Part shown: in pieces, positions 11,501-21,815 of the stretch
Layout: each line of letters begins with the position of its first letter
Position numbering within the stretch: position 1 is the first letter of the stretch
Assembly (NCBI RefSeq): GCF_046630445.1
Contig: NC_092338.1
Location: 223,521,501 to 223,585,500, forward strand
Reading direction: 5' to 3'
Source: Rutidosis leptorrhynchoides
Taxonomy: Eukaryota; Streptophyta; Magnoliopsida; Asterales; Asteraceae
DNA: 64,000 nucleotides
The notes under the pieces: generated by a model
The model's database searches: none
Seen by the model: only the letters and a program-made list of their open reading frames with translations
What the model was told of the DNA's origin: nothing
Position numbers and translations under genes: made by a program

Positions 11501-12860
11501 TCTCCTGCTGAGTCCAAAAGAGATTACGTTGAGCAAGATGGTTTTCTATTCAAGGGCAGTAGATTATGCAACCCAAAAGATTCAATCAGGGAGTTGCTAA
11601 TTAGAGAAGCACATGGAGGTGGTTTAGCTGGTCATTTTGGGATTAACAAGACATTGGATATCCTAAGTGAACACTTCTACTGGCTATGTATGGATAAAGA
11701 TGTCAAAGCTGTGATTAATCGCTGTGCTGCATGCTTTCAAGCTAAGTCAGCATTTCACAAGGGTTTGTATACTCCACTTCCTGTTCCCAACCAGCCATGG
11801 GAAGATTTGAGCATGGACTTCATTGTTGCATTGCCAAGGACTCAGCGAGGCAAAGATTCTATTATGGTTGTTGTTGACAGGTTTCAAAGATGGCTCATTT
11901 CATAGCCTGCAACAAAACCAATGATGCTACTATTGTTGCTACTTTATTCTTCAAAGAAATTGTTCGTCTTCATGGAGTTCCCAAAACCATTGTGTCTGAT
12001 GAGATACAAAGTTCTTAAGCTATTTTTGGAAGACATTATGGAAACTGCTTGGAACAAAGCTTTTATTCAGCACTTCTCACCATCCCCAAACTGATGGTCA
12101 AACTGAAGTTACCAATAGAACTGTGGGAATGCTGCTGAGAGCACTTGTGAAGAAAAGTTTGAAGGAGTGGGATTTGAAGCTTGCACATGCTGAATTTGCT
12201 TTCAATAGAGCACCTAATTACTCCACTGGAAAATCACCATTTGAAATCTGCTATGGTGAAAATCCACTCACACCCATTGATCTGGTCCCTTTTGCAATTG
12301 AGCCTAAGGCAAGTGTTGAGGCAGTAGCAAAGGCAAAAGAAATGAAAAAGCTGTATGAGCAAGTGAGGGCCAAAATTGAGAAGACCAACCGGTAATACAA
12401 GGCTAAAGCTAACCAGCACAGAAAGCAGTCCACTTTTGTTCCTGGTGATCTTGTTTGGATTCAGCTAAGGAAGGAAAGGTTCCCAGCAAAAAGAAAGAAC
12501 AAGCTGATGCCAAGAGCTGAGGGTCCATTTAAAGTGTTGGAAAAAGTTGGTGATAATGCTTATAAGGTCGAGCTGCCTGGTGATATTGGTGTGTCTAGCA
12601 CTTTTAATGTTGGTGATTTGATGCCCTATTTGGAAGATGACAACCTCGAGAACTTGAGGTCAAGTTCCTTTTTAGAGGGAGAGGATCATGCGGGTGAGCT
12701 GGGCAATGTAACCAGCAACACAACTAGCACAAGCTCAAATGATGTCACACGCGAATCTGGTCAAGTAATGGTCCTGTTGCCATCTCTTTCATATCATCTA
12801 AGTGTTTTTAAAGCTGGTTCAACAAGCTCAGGGGTTACCCTACTTCAGTCCTTAAACTGA
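8501..12860 (+). pseudogene. gag-pol of element E, five stops and two frameshifts
   Basis: One ancestral frame can be followed throughout. Gag is at 8501-9511, with a zinc knuckle (CFKCHGFGHFQAQC). The protease-like segment (IVDGGSC) is near 9570, RT (YFDDILVYS) near 10630, RNase H ([12 protein letters not shown]) near 11070, and the integrase zinc and core regions are at 11600-12250. Stops occur at 9512 (TAG), 9704 (TAA), 10466 (TGA), 11285 (TAA) and 12393 (TAA). Judged from residues usual in this family, all five fit C to T change in CAG, CAA or CGA. One-base deletions near 11882 and 12002 shift the frame. The gag frame is open back to the A junction, so the true start is missing. Confidence 0.88.
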
Positions 12861-13100
12861 AGTAGTTATGTGTTTCATGAATAAAGTTTTTGATAGTTGA
12901 AGGCAAGCCAACAATTAAGAAGAACCAGCTAGCTGGACCAGCAAATGAGCTTAGTTCAGCTAGTAAAGCTTTAATTCACTCAGCCGGGTAACCAGCAAAT
13001 CGAACCAGCAAAGTTAATACTTAGGCGAACCAGCTAGTTCAACCAGCTGAAGAATTTTAGTTCAACCAGCATACGAAACTTAGTTCAACTAGCAGGCGAC
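12690..13100 (+). repeat. Dispersed AACCAGC heptamer repeats
   Basis: AACCAGC and close variants (GACCAGC, AACTAGC) recur about ten times, often followed by TAGTTCA or AAA, from the end of pol to just before the PPT of element E. The last coding part of pol overlaps the first copies. The role is unknown. Confidence 0.6.
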
Positions 13101-13109
13101 GTTGTTTTC

Positions 13110-13125
13110 TTTTGAGGGGCCAACT
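13110..13125 (+). promoter_or_regulatory. Polypurine tract of element E
   Basis: A purine-rich stretch (TTTTGAGGGGCC) lies a few bases before the LTR start TGATACG at 13129. This is the usual place for plus-strand DNA priming. Confidence 0.65.
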
Positions 13126-13128
13126 TAC

Positions 13129-13841
13129 TGATACGATTCAAAGTTTACTTATGCTTTTTAATAAACCGGTCAGGTCATGTGCTTAACACGTGCGTGGCTG
13201 TTCTAGAAGAATGTTAGCTGTCCAAGGAAGATTCCCATCTATCATTGGATGCTTTTATCATGGGAGGAGCACTACTCAAATGGCAGGCTTTTGCAGATTG
13301 TGTCCTTTATTCTTATTGGCTAATTTGTAATTGTTTGTCCTTTTTGTCTCCATTTCCTTTTTATGTTTTTGTCTTTTCTAGAAAGTAGCTGTTAAACTTC
13401 TCCTATAAATAGAGAGCTCTTGTAATTATAAAACTTGGTTGATGATTGAATGAAAAGTTTGATAGAGCTTATCTATTTTAAAAATCTCTGTCTCTTTACG
13501 AATCTTTGATTCCGGTGGCTAAGAATGGTTTCTTTATCAGTGTTTGTGGTGTTACTTTATCAAACATTGTGGTGAAATCCAAATCTTCATATCTGATATT
13601 ATAGTTATGGTGGAATCTTTATCAGCTGTAGTTGAAGACTTGGAGTGTTTCTAGATCTCTAATTGTGGTGGTATCTTTATCAATTAAGGGTTTAGATTCT
13701 CTATCCTTTGTGTTCTTATTTCAGAGTTTTATACTCTGTTTTAGGGCTGTTACTGTTACAAATTGGGTGTTAGTGTTCAGATCTGTTGGGTGAAGAAAGC
13801 TTGTTCTAAATAGCGTTTTTTAAAGTCATAATCACACATCA
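13129..13841 (+). repeat. LTR of element E (713 bp) with TATA box
   Basis: It starts TGATACG after the PPT and ends CACATCA just before a primer site at 13845, so both functional ends are present. A TATA box (TATAAATA, 13404-13411) lies mid-LTR and marks the likely U3/R boundary. This LTR serves as the 3' LTR of the pol at 8501-12860. It also has the position of a 5' LTR for the short remnant that follows. Confidence 0.8.
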
Positions 13842-14144
13842 AAGTGGTATCAGAGCTTAGGTTGTCCAAATCGAAGCTTTCTTATCATTTTTATTGTTGT
13901 TTCAGTTCATACTTTGTTTTGAAGCTGAAAAGCTTATTTCCAGATCTGATTTGAAATGGCTGAGATTCCTAGAAACATGACTCTTGAAGAAGCTCATAAT
14001 CTTAGAAGAGATAGAGCTATTGAAGCTCTACAACATCAGATGGAAAGAATGGTTACTGTTACAAATTGGGTGTTAGTGTTCAGATCTGTTGGGTGAAGAA
14101 AGCTTGTTCTAAATTGCATTTTTTAAAGTCATAATCACGCATCA
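13842..14144 (+). mobile_element. Collapsed second unit of E: PBS, gag start, LTR tail
   Basis: After the LTR come a perfect initiator-Met primer site (TGGTATCAGAGC, 13845-13856), a leader, and the first 32 codons of a gag (13956-14051, MAEIPRNMTLEEAHNL...). The sequence then jumps at 14052 into a 93-bp copy of the LTR 3' end, matching 13749-13841 with about three mismatches. It looks like a second unit whose interior and most of its 3' LTR were deleted. The join lies at a short GTTACTG match. Confidence 0.75.
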
Positions 14145-14787
14145 CCAACTGTCCATGTGCGTTCACAAACGGCTTACCTCCATTAGCCCCTGGAATAACA
14201 TTACCATCGAAGCGGTACCGCTTCTTCGGCGGGGTAGAGGGTGGCTGCACGGGCTCCTCTTCGGGGTCCTCCTCAGAATCCACCTCGGGATCCTCCTCGC
14301 TGGTGTCATCGGATGATGAACCGTCTGAATCGTCCGAAGGTAGTGCAGGTACATCACGGGCGGGAGAAAGCGTCTGGCCGGTGGTCATAAGTCGATATCT
14401 GCCAGGTGTAATCGGTACGACACGTCCGTCAGCGGTGCGTCTAAACCAATGTCCACGCTCGTTACAGAAGCGACCGTCCCCGTCTCACCCAGGGATCACA
14501 GTACCACTGGAATGGTGCTGTGGCCCCGGGAGTCTAAGGCTGGGTGGAGCTGGAATCTCATCGGGATCCTCGTCTCCGTCTGAGATGTCCATTAGGTCAA
14601 GTGCGTGTGTACTATCTCCAGAAGTTGAATCGCCAGAGTCATCGGAGGGTAGCGGTGAGTCAGCAACAAAAGTAGGCGAGGTAGCAGACGTATATGAGTC
14701 ACTCTCGAAGTCAAAGGTCATGGGCGGCATGTCCGACATCTGAACAAGGAAAAATAACCTTTTCCATGTCAGTAAGACATATAGCAA
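14145..14787 (-). pseudogene. Acidic leader ORF of element H
   Basis: One minus frame runs from 14787 to the E junction at 14145. A single TGA around 14485-14487 interrupts it and would fit a CGA to TGA change. The likely start is the Met at about 14739 (MSDMPPMTFDFESDS). The protein is rich in Ser, Asp and Glu (SEEDPEEEP type), with a middle part containing CNERGHW, and is cut at its C-terminus by element E. Its place next to the primer site matches the leader ORFs of A and C. No family was recognised. Confidence 0.5.
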
Positions 14788-15082
14788 GCATGTAATCAGG
14801 TATAGTAACTACAGCAGCCTAGGTCATCTACAGCAGTACATAGCATGGCAATATTAGCAGTATTAAACAGAAGTAGCATGCGATCAAAAGCAGATAGTAG
14901 CAGGCAGTAGCGAGAATAAGCAATATCATACAACAAGTTCACATAGCAGTAAAAGTAAGCAGTAGCATGCAGTAGTAGTAAGCAGTAACAAGTAAACGAG
15001 CAAGTTTTAGATTAGTCCTATTAGTGTATCCTACTCGGCTCGGTCAAAACTCATTAATGCAGCCCAATTCCCTACAACCAAT

Positions 15083-15094
15083 GCTCTGATACCA
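15083..15094 (-). promoter_or_regulatory. Primer binding site of element H
   Basis: The sense strand reads TGGTATCAGAGC, a perfect initiator-Met tRNA primer site, two bases from the LTR end at 15097. Confidence 0.85.
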
Positions 15095-15096
15095 AA

Positions 15097-15679
15097 TGTG
15101 AAGCCCTCATCAACAACAGGATCATTACAAGGTCAAACACTATATGCTGTTTAAAAACTAGTTTTGCATTCATGAAAAGATAACTTCAAATATTTTACAA
15201 AAGATAACGTGACACAAAGGTCGTTACAAAGCCATTATTCAAAATAATATAAGTTGCGAATGCAAAATAAAAGTTCCATGATTGAGACATCTCTAAGTAA
15301 GGCAGCGGAAGTCTAACACAGCGAGTCTGTAACAGCAAGTCTATAACACCAAGACAGCAAGTCTAACAGCTGAAGCAACAACGTCTAAGCACCTGAGAAA
15401 TACATGCTTAAAAGGTCAACACGAATGTTGGTGAGCTATAGTTTGTTTGTAATCAGTAATGTAATGTAGACCACGAGATTTCTTTTTAATACAGTATGAA
15501 AAGTATATGCTTATCCGTGGGCACCCGGTAACTAACTTAACGTAATATTACCCCCTAAAAGTACACTTGGTGAGTGCGTCTGTTTACGAAGTATTAAACA
15601 CCCGTTGAATGCTAGCGCGACTAGCCCGAGTGGGGATGTCAAACCCTATGGATCCATATCTAAGATTCACGTTCACCGG
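15097..15679 (-). repeat. 5' LTR of element H, part 1 (before D)
   Basis: This part begins TGTGAAGCC on the plus strand (sense end ...CACA) next to the primer site, and stops at the D target site ACCGG. It contains conserved blocks also found in LTRs A and C: GAGAAATACATGC at 15395-15407 and GTGAGCTATAG at 15431-15441. Confidence 0.82.
15675..15679. repeat. Target site duplication of element D, left copy
   Basis: ACCGG lies directly before the D LTR start TGAAACAACCC. The identical ACCGG at 24386-24390 follows the D LTR end. This proves D is one complete insertion into H. Confidence 0.93.
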
Positions 15680-16451
15680 TGAAACAACCCAACCCGTATT
15701 AAAACCGGCCCATAAAAATTTTTCCTTTTAATACGCGTTAAATAATACTTTAGGTCCCGTTACACATATTCCAAAACGTATTTGTTATCAAAGTAAGTTC
15801 ATCGAACTTAAAACATACATTAATGATTTAAACTCCTTAATACAATGGTTCATTAATTAAATCGTAAACCGGTTATAATCATTATGACCCGACTAGTTAC
15901 GTTTACACAAAACCGAGCATGGTGATTTGGGACTGCGCTACCCAAATCCTAATCGAGTCAAAAAGCAAGATCTTCTAAAGCAACCTAGCCGAGATCTCTA
16001 ATTCCCAAGCTTACCCGAGCCGCCAAGCATGTGAACCTATAAAAATATCAACAACGAGAGGGTAAGCTAACGCTTAGTGAGTGAGAATATACTACATACA
16101 TATATATGCATAAAATGGACACGCCACAAAATAGCAAATACCGCATACCGGAGCATCCAAGCATAAAGGCAAGCTAGTCTAAGCATACCGTAAGATCACT
16201 AAGCAATGAGCTTAAGATACATCAACAAAATATAAGTTCGCCAACAACGATGTGAACAATGCCAATAAGCTACACCCGGAGGGTTAGCTACAGCACGACA
16301 ATACAACATTATATGTATACAATATATATGTATATATATGTATATATCTCTCGAATAACATAATTTGCTTACGCTTACAACACAATAACCATGGTTAACC
16401 AATCATACAAGGGAACGATACTCGTAAGAGACCGTCGGAGTTCGTAACATC

Positions 16452-16751
16452 CATTAGCGTTACTTAAACACCGCGTAATCACTAATCCCCAGGGTGATGT
16501 CTTAAACACCGCGACTAATTCACCCCCATGACAATGTGGCGTCTTAAACACCGCGACGAATCCACACGCCAATCAAAATAATGAGTGGTGTCTTGAACAC
16601 CGCGACAATTCCACTCCCATGACAATGTGGTGTCTTAACCACCGCGACAATACCACATGCCAATCAAACAATGAGTAGTGTCTTAAACACCGCGACACTA
16701 CTACTCGTTACTTAGAATGTGGTGTCTTGAACACCGCGACAATACCACATT
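16452..16751. repeat. Row of hairpins with different self-matching stems (LTR 1 of D)
   Basis: Six clear units and one weaker unit share a core, GTCTTAAACACCGCGAC with small variants. Each core is flanked by its own inverted stem: GGGTGA/TCACCC (16492, 16520), TGTGG/CCACA (16535, 16562), GAGTGG/CCACTC (16583, 16611), ATGTGGT/ACCACAT (16625, 16652), GAGTAG/CTACTC (16673, 16701) and AATGTGGT/ACCACATT (16716, 16744). The stem sequences change between units while both arms stay matched. Confidence 0.85.
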
Positions 16752-18009
16752 CATACTACACAAATACATACATTATATACGTACACGCATAATTATTCCA
16801 CTCACAATATTAACCCTTCGCCATTGGGGTTATATAATCCACATCACACGCCCATGTGATAGAGTACACGCAAGGTGTGCACCTCGTCAAAGATGGTCAA
16901 CCAAAACGCACAACCATGCCAATCGGACCTACACACAAGTCCATCAATCCACCTATATGTGAAGTGAGCTCTATAACCGAGAACCACTTCACCCGACCCG
17001 CACCCATCCTACACATACATATGCATATAGGATATTAACACTCACCTTATCGCCTTGAAGAAATGCTTCCAAGTAATCCGCAACTCTTCAATGGAAAGTA
17101 CCTAATCCATTATCACAAATTCAACAACACACTTAGATTGGATTTACAAACCAACCCAATTTGACACTTAGTGCAAATTCGACCCAAATGCACTTCCAAG
17201 GACAAACCGCGCCCAAACTAACCAATAATGACTAACACAAGTGATAATGGTCCTAATATGCCAATTAAACCCGAATACAAGTGTTAAACACTTATCGTTC
17301 TCAAAATCGCCCACAAACCCTAATTTTGACCCATAAGGTCAAAATCTCACCATTTACAAGTTTTGACACCAAAACATGTTTAACTCGGTTTTAAACTTCA
17401 ACTTAATCCATTTTAAGTTTATAAACCTTAATAAATCAACAATCGGGTCATAATCCTCAACAAACCCTAATTTTGACTCTAGTCAAAATTAGTCAACCAT
17501 GAAAACCCTAAAAGTCTTCAAAACACCAATAATCACTAATGCTAATGATTATACACCATTCTCAAGTCTTAAACATGGTTAAATCATTAACCAACCCAAA
17601 ACCCGCCTTTAACACTTATATACCCGAATCTTGGTGTTAATCTCCAATTAGCAACAAAATGGGTTTCACCTATGAATCATACAATCAAAAGCCCCAAATT
17701 TGAATGATGAACACGAAAATGAATTTCGGAGTTAGAGTTTACCACTAGTATCACCGTGTAGCTAAGAACGAGAAGAACACACTTGTCAACTACGCCAAAG
17801 ATCAATTACCGATTCTTCCTTTCCAAAAATCCGTTTGAATCCAATTGGGTGTTTGAGTTTTTGAGAGGAAAATGAAATGAAAAGGGAAAAGAAATTAGGA
17901 AATGAAAGGAGTGGATGAGATTTAAGATCTCAATCTGGTTCAAATGCAAAAAGACCAAAATGCCCTTATTATTCTCTTAAAATTACAAAATCCGGAATCA
18001 GTTTGCCAG

Positions 18010-18140
18010 CATGGTCGCGCCGCGACCCTATTCGTCGCGCCGCGACGATTGCCTCGAACTGGTGGCTTTGTTTACAAGCTTTCTGATCCTGATTCTAGTG
18101 TAATGCCGCGCCGCGACCTTCTTTGTCGCGCCGCGACCCA
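18010..18140. repeat. GTCGCGCCGCGAC palindrome cluster (LTR 1 of D)
   Basis: Four copies of the 13-base palindrome, or near copies, lie in two pairs within about 130 bp of the U3 start of the LTR. In the other LTR, one copy plus 7 spacer bases is missing. This exactly explains the 20-bp length difference (2590 against 2570). Confidence 0.85.
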
Positions 18141-18269
18141 AGGCGTGATCTGACATAACCTTTCGCACTCAAAGCTTTAATACTAGAAAATGTCCCGAAC
18201 CCTTCATACGCCTATCGTACATACCCAATTCACCTATAAATCATGTACGGGGAAAAACGGGGTGTTACA

Positions 18270-18283
18270 ACTCTCCCCCACTT
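18270..18283 (-). promoter_or_regulatory. Polypurine tract of element D
   Basis: The sense strand reads AAGTGGGGGAGAGT directly before the LTR start TGTAACACC. This is a standard PPT. Confidence 0.85.
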
Positions 18284-18814
18284 AAATTCGATCACGTCCT
18301 CGTGATCCTAGTCACGAACCCAAACGGACCCACACTTCACGGTCCTCAAACTTAAGTCCAAACCGACTTTCCTAAGCAATTCTTCCCACCGAATTGCCTT
18401 TAACAACTAAATCGTCACCCGCGATTTATCAAATCCACAATCCGAGCACTAAAACCATGCTCATTCCCTGACATCGGGAAAACTCAATCAATCTCGTACA
18501 AAGATATCAATCCCTTAGCGTACCCTTACCGAGTACAATGCTAAAAGCAACCAAGTCTCAACCTAAGGTCAACAACCTGAAACAATGAAGACCGAACCAA
18601 ACGAATCCTTATGGATAACACTTACCACTTAACATCCCTTGTAGTGTGCAATACGACCAATACTCAACTACCGCACCATCATAAACAAACGGCTAGAACC
18701 GATAGCGCCCAAAACGACTATGGCAACGCTAATCCAAAGGTGTACAAAATCGACTATCGTCACACCCGTAACAACACGTGAGCGAAACACGGCTATCGCA
18801 TCACTAATCATACC

Positions 18815-18980
18815 ACATGGTCCTCGCGACCCCACCATCGGCGTATAAAAACACCCGGTCGATCACACAACACGGTCCTTACGACCCCACCATTGGTGTA
18901 TAAAACAACCAACAGATCAACATCACGGCCCTTACGACCCCACCATCGGTGTATAAAACAACCGACAGATCACACAACAC
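18815..18980. repeat. Three tandem units with CGACCCCACCAT core (D interior)
   Basis: Three units of roughly 58 bp carry ACGACCCCACCATCGGTG or close forms followed by GTATAAAACAACC. The units differ at several positions. Confidence 0.7.
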
Positions 18981-19036
18981 GAAGGCTGGCCGAAAACACA
19001 CGCGCCTTAGTGAATCCGAACTACACGCGATTCACT

Positions 19037-19345
19037 ACCATGATGAAGTCAGCGAACCCGAATATCATGCTTCACCAATCAATAATCCCATGATGAAGTC
19101 AGCGGACCCCGAAGGTCATGCTTCACCAATCTCAACACCGGATGAAGTCAGCGGACTCCGAAAGTCATGCTTCACCGATATAACACCTCGCTCATGATGA
19201 AATCAGCGGACCCCGAAGGTCATGCTCCACCAATCGCATACTCCCATGATGAAGTCAGCGGACCCTAAAGGTCATGCTTCATCAATCACCAATACCATGA
19301 TGAAGTCAGCGGACCCGAAAGTCATGCTTCATCAATCAATGCCCT
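19037..19345. repeat. Six tandem foldback units (D interior)
   Basis: Six units of about 50 bp contain GATGAAGTCAGCGGACCC followed by GTCATGCTTCA(C/T)CAATC. The arms TGATGAAG and CTTCATCA are inverted repeats, perfect in the last two units, so each unit can fold on itself. The units lie downstream of gag in sense. Confidence 0.75.
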
Positions 19346-20433
19346 TTTGGCCTCGAACGACGAGTAGCGTAACATCGCGCTCTGCTACGCCATAGTGAAT
19401 CCTAACGGATACCACTAACCATTCACATACACGAGCAAGAACCACCTATATCAAACATAGGCACAAAACAATTATTCTCTAGAAGAGAATCCGACACACA
19501 CCTCCCTTAACCGAAGGATTTCACCTTGCTCGCCAAACACGTCCATTATCTCTCAATCGAGATTTACCACATTACCACCTCAGTGATAATTCAAATCCAA
19601 ACCATAAGTACAATTTATCCGAAATTGTAATCTACCACAAATCGACCAAAATCAGGTCTCGACAACATTTTCCGGATCTACCAAAAGCATCATCCGAAAT
19701 CTCACACTAAAACTTCCTCGTGCGGGAGTGTAACTCCCCCATTTGGAACTATGTCCCATATCCACAACTCGTACAACCGTACAATGCTACCTAAGGTAGA
19801 CTTTACAAAGATTGGGCCCACACGACCCGTCACCATATCTTGCTCCAGCCTTGAGCACACAAAGGATTTCAATCAATCCTTAAACACTTCGAGCAAAAAG
19901 TGTACCACGATTACACAAACCATACCTTCGCAATCATCCAATTGCTTTAGTTTGTCAAATTACACCTAGTCACTCATGTACCTAAGGATTTCACTTCGGT
20001 ACCCTAAGTACAATGTAACCGCAACATAATCGGAGTCGAACACCACGCTAGTAGGTATAAAAGAGGCACCTAATGTTGCGTCATATAGACTCCATTACCA
20101 ACACACATCGAGATTTAAAACACTCGATCTCAAGGGTTCCAACCAACCGACGAACCTCATGATTCATCACTTCATCATAAAAGCGAACACGCGCTTAACA
20201 ACCAAACACCAAAACCATTCTCGTGGCTTGGTAGAAACGTTTCCCAAATACTAAGGAATGTTTGGTTGCACCAAGTCTTACGCCCTTTGCCCGTCAATCA
20301 AACATCAACATATGGTACTTCTTTTAGGAACGTCACCCACAACAATAACATGCACAACAAAAGGCATACTACACAAACTCAAACGACACTTAATAAATAA
20401 TCAAAAGACATATTTATTAAATTGAAACGTACC

Positions 20434-21375
20434 TTAACGTCTCCTTGCCGCACCCGTCCCCGCTAACTTGGGACATTCCGACTTACGATGTCCTTCTTTT
20501 TGGCAATTGAAGCACACCATACCATCACCCTTTGGTACCGAACATTCCCAAGACTTGTGACCCCTCACGCCACAATTGTAACATCTAGCCGCACTAGAAT
20601 CCGACATACCCTTTCGCGTACCACCCGTGCTCACACTCGGACCCTTAGCCCTCTTACTCGGGGCACCATACGAAACGACCCTTCGCTCACTTGAAGGTTC
20701 ACCCTTTTTCGATCGTGAATACGACTCGAAACCTCTAGCCAAGTCGAATAATTCCGAAAACGATTTCGCTTGACCCCGACTAATTTTACTTTTCAAGTCA
20801 TCATTCAAGGTCCGATAGAAATCCCCCATCAACAAACGATCATTCCCCAAATACTCCGGACAAAAACGAGCCTTCGCCATAAAGGTCGTCTTGAGAGTAC
20901 TCAAATCCATAGATCCTTGTCGCAAATTTCGCAACTCATTACGCAATTCCCACAAATCGGCCGAAGTCCGGAACTCCTCGAAGAATTCCTCCTTAAAGTC
21001 GTCCCACGATAAAGCCATAAACGTCTCGCCACCGACAAGATCAATCTTACCATCCAACCAATCCCTTGCCCTACCCCGCAACAAACTCGTAGCGAGTCTC
21101 GTCTTTCTCTCAGGAGGGCAATCAATAGTACGGAAACACCCTTCGACGTCCGAAATCCAAGTTGTGCTTATCAAAGGATCTGGCTTTCCGTCGTACATTG
21201 GGGGTTTAGTCCTCATGAAGCTCTTAAGACAACGCTCCATTTCGCTACTACTTTGAAGTTCGGAATACTTCCTATCCATTTCTTCTCGAAACGCACTCAT
21301 TTGCTCCGCAACGGCGGCCGCAACTCTAGCGTTAAACTCCAAATCGTTCGTCTCGATCCCACTTCCCGTCGCCAT
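20434..21375 (-). CDS. Gag of element D
   Basis: This is an intact 313-codon ORF. The N-terminal region contains coiled-coil-like residues (EQMSAFREEMDRKYSELQ). The retrotransposon gag domain is at about 50-200 (ISDVEGCFRT..., SWDDFKEEFFEEF, LRQGSMDLSTL). A basic linker is followed by two CCHC zinc knuckles (CYNCGVRGHKSWEC near 268 and CFNCQKEGHRKSEC near 291), and the protein ends in an Arg tail. Gag builds the virus-like particle and the knuckles bind RNA. The ORF ends right after the knuckles with no protease, which is consistent with a gag-only element. The first Met starts a good gag N-terminus and is kept as the start. Confidence 0.92.
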   Translation of the reverse strand: MATGSGIETNDLEFNARVAAAVAEQMSAFREEMDRKYSELQSSSEMERCLKSFMRTKPPMYDGKPDPLISTTWISDVEGCFRTIDCPPERKTRLATSLLRGRARDWLDGKIDLVGGETFMALSWDDFKEEFFEEFRTSADLWELRNELRNLRQGSMDLSTLKTTFMAKARFCPEYLGNDRLLMGDFYRTLNDDLKSKISRGQAKSFSELFDLARGFESYSRSKKGEPSSERRVVSYGAPSKRAKGPSVSTGGTRKGMSDSSAARCYNCGVRGHKSWECSVPKGDGMVCFNCQKEGHRKSECPKLAGTGAARRR

Positions 21376-21801
21376 TCTAAGGAATGCAAAGCGATTAGAT
21401 CACGAACGTATAAAACCACACACACAACACCGGCCCATCTTGCTAAACACTCGTCGTACATCACTTGTTAGACACGATTTGCACCCGTAATAAGGTTTGC
21501 AAGTTCTTATTACGCACACACGCCGCATCGACTCGTTAGTACAACGACCGTCTCGCTCGATGATATAAACAAACACAACCAAAATTCTACGCGGTACAAA
21601 CACACGCGAGAATTATTACCACAACACAAATAATATATTAATAATATCCGCATTACCAATATAAACGTTAGTCAACCTATAAACAAGGCACTAACTAAAC
21701 CCATTCCGACCCGTAATCCTACAAGTCCCGCAACAAATTAAGCACACACAAAAGTCTAAGTCTAGGCACCTATCTCAAGTCACCTAAATCCCTTAGACCA
21801 T

Positions 21802-21813
21802 GCTCTGATACCA
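21802..21813 (-). promoter_or_regulatory. Primer binding site of element D
   Basis: The sense strand is TGGTATCAGAGC, a perfect initiator-Met primer site, two bases from the LTR at 21816. Confidence 0.9.
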
Positions 21814-21815
21814 CT

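Larger units (their letters stand above)
8501..14144 (+). mobile_element. Ty3/gypsy element E, decayed, 5' end cut by copy A
   Basis: This plus-strand Ty3 element begins here inside gag because copy A inserted there. It runs through gag, protease, RT, RNase H and integrase to a PPT and a 713-bp LTR. The LTR is followed by a second primer site, a short gag start and a 93-bp LTR end fragment. No chromodomain was found. The C-terminus (FNVGDLMPYLEDD) resembles CRM-type elements, but the clade is uncertain. It sits inside element H. Confidence 0.85.
15680..18269 (-). repeat. 3' LTR of element D (2590 bp)
   Basis: Plus-strand ends are TGAAACAACCC and GGGTGTTACA, so the sense is TG...CA. It contains a hairpin row at 16452-16751 and a cluster of GTCGCGCCGCGAC palindromes near 18010-18140. 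Its start resembles the LTR of element F at 46221. Confidence 0.93.
18284..20433 (-). other. Non-coding interior of element D
   Basis: This occupies the place where pol would be. No reading frame of note and no RT or integrase motif was seen on either strand. It holds two short tandem arrays (18815-18980 and 19037-19345). Confidence 0.7.

Noticed and set aside
16199-16572. Small minus ORFs in the D LTR, repeated at 22335-22708
   Set aside because: They are duplicated with the LTR, and part of the coding is the hairpin array.
16452-16751. Regularly spaced repeats as a CRISPR array
   Set aside because: The spacers are partly repeated stems, the setting is a plant LTR, and no cas gene is present.
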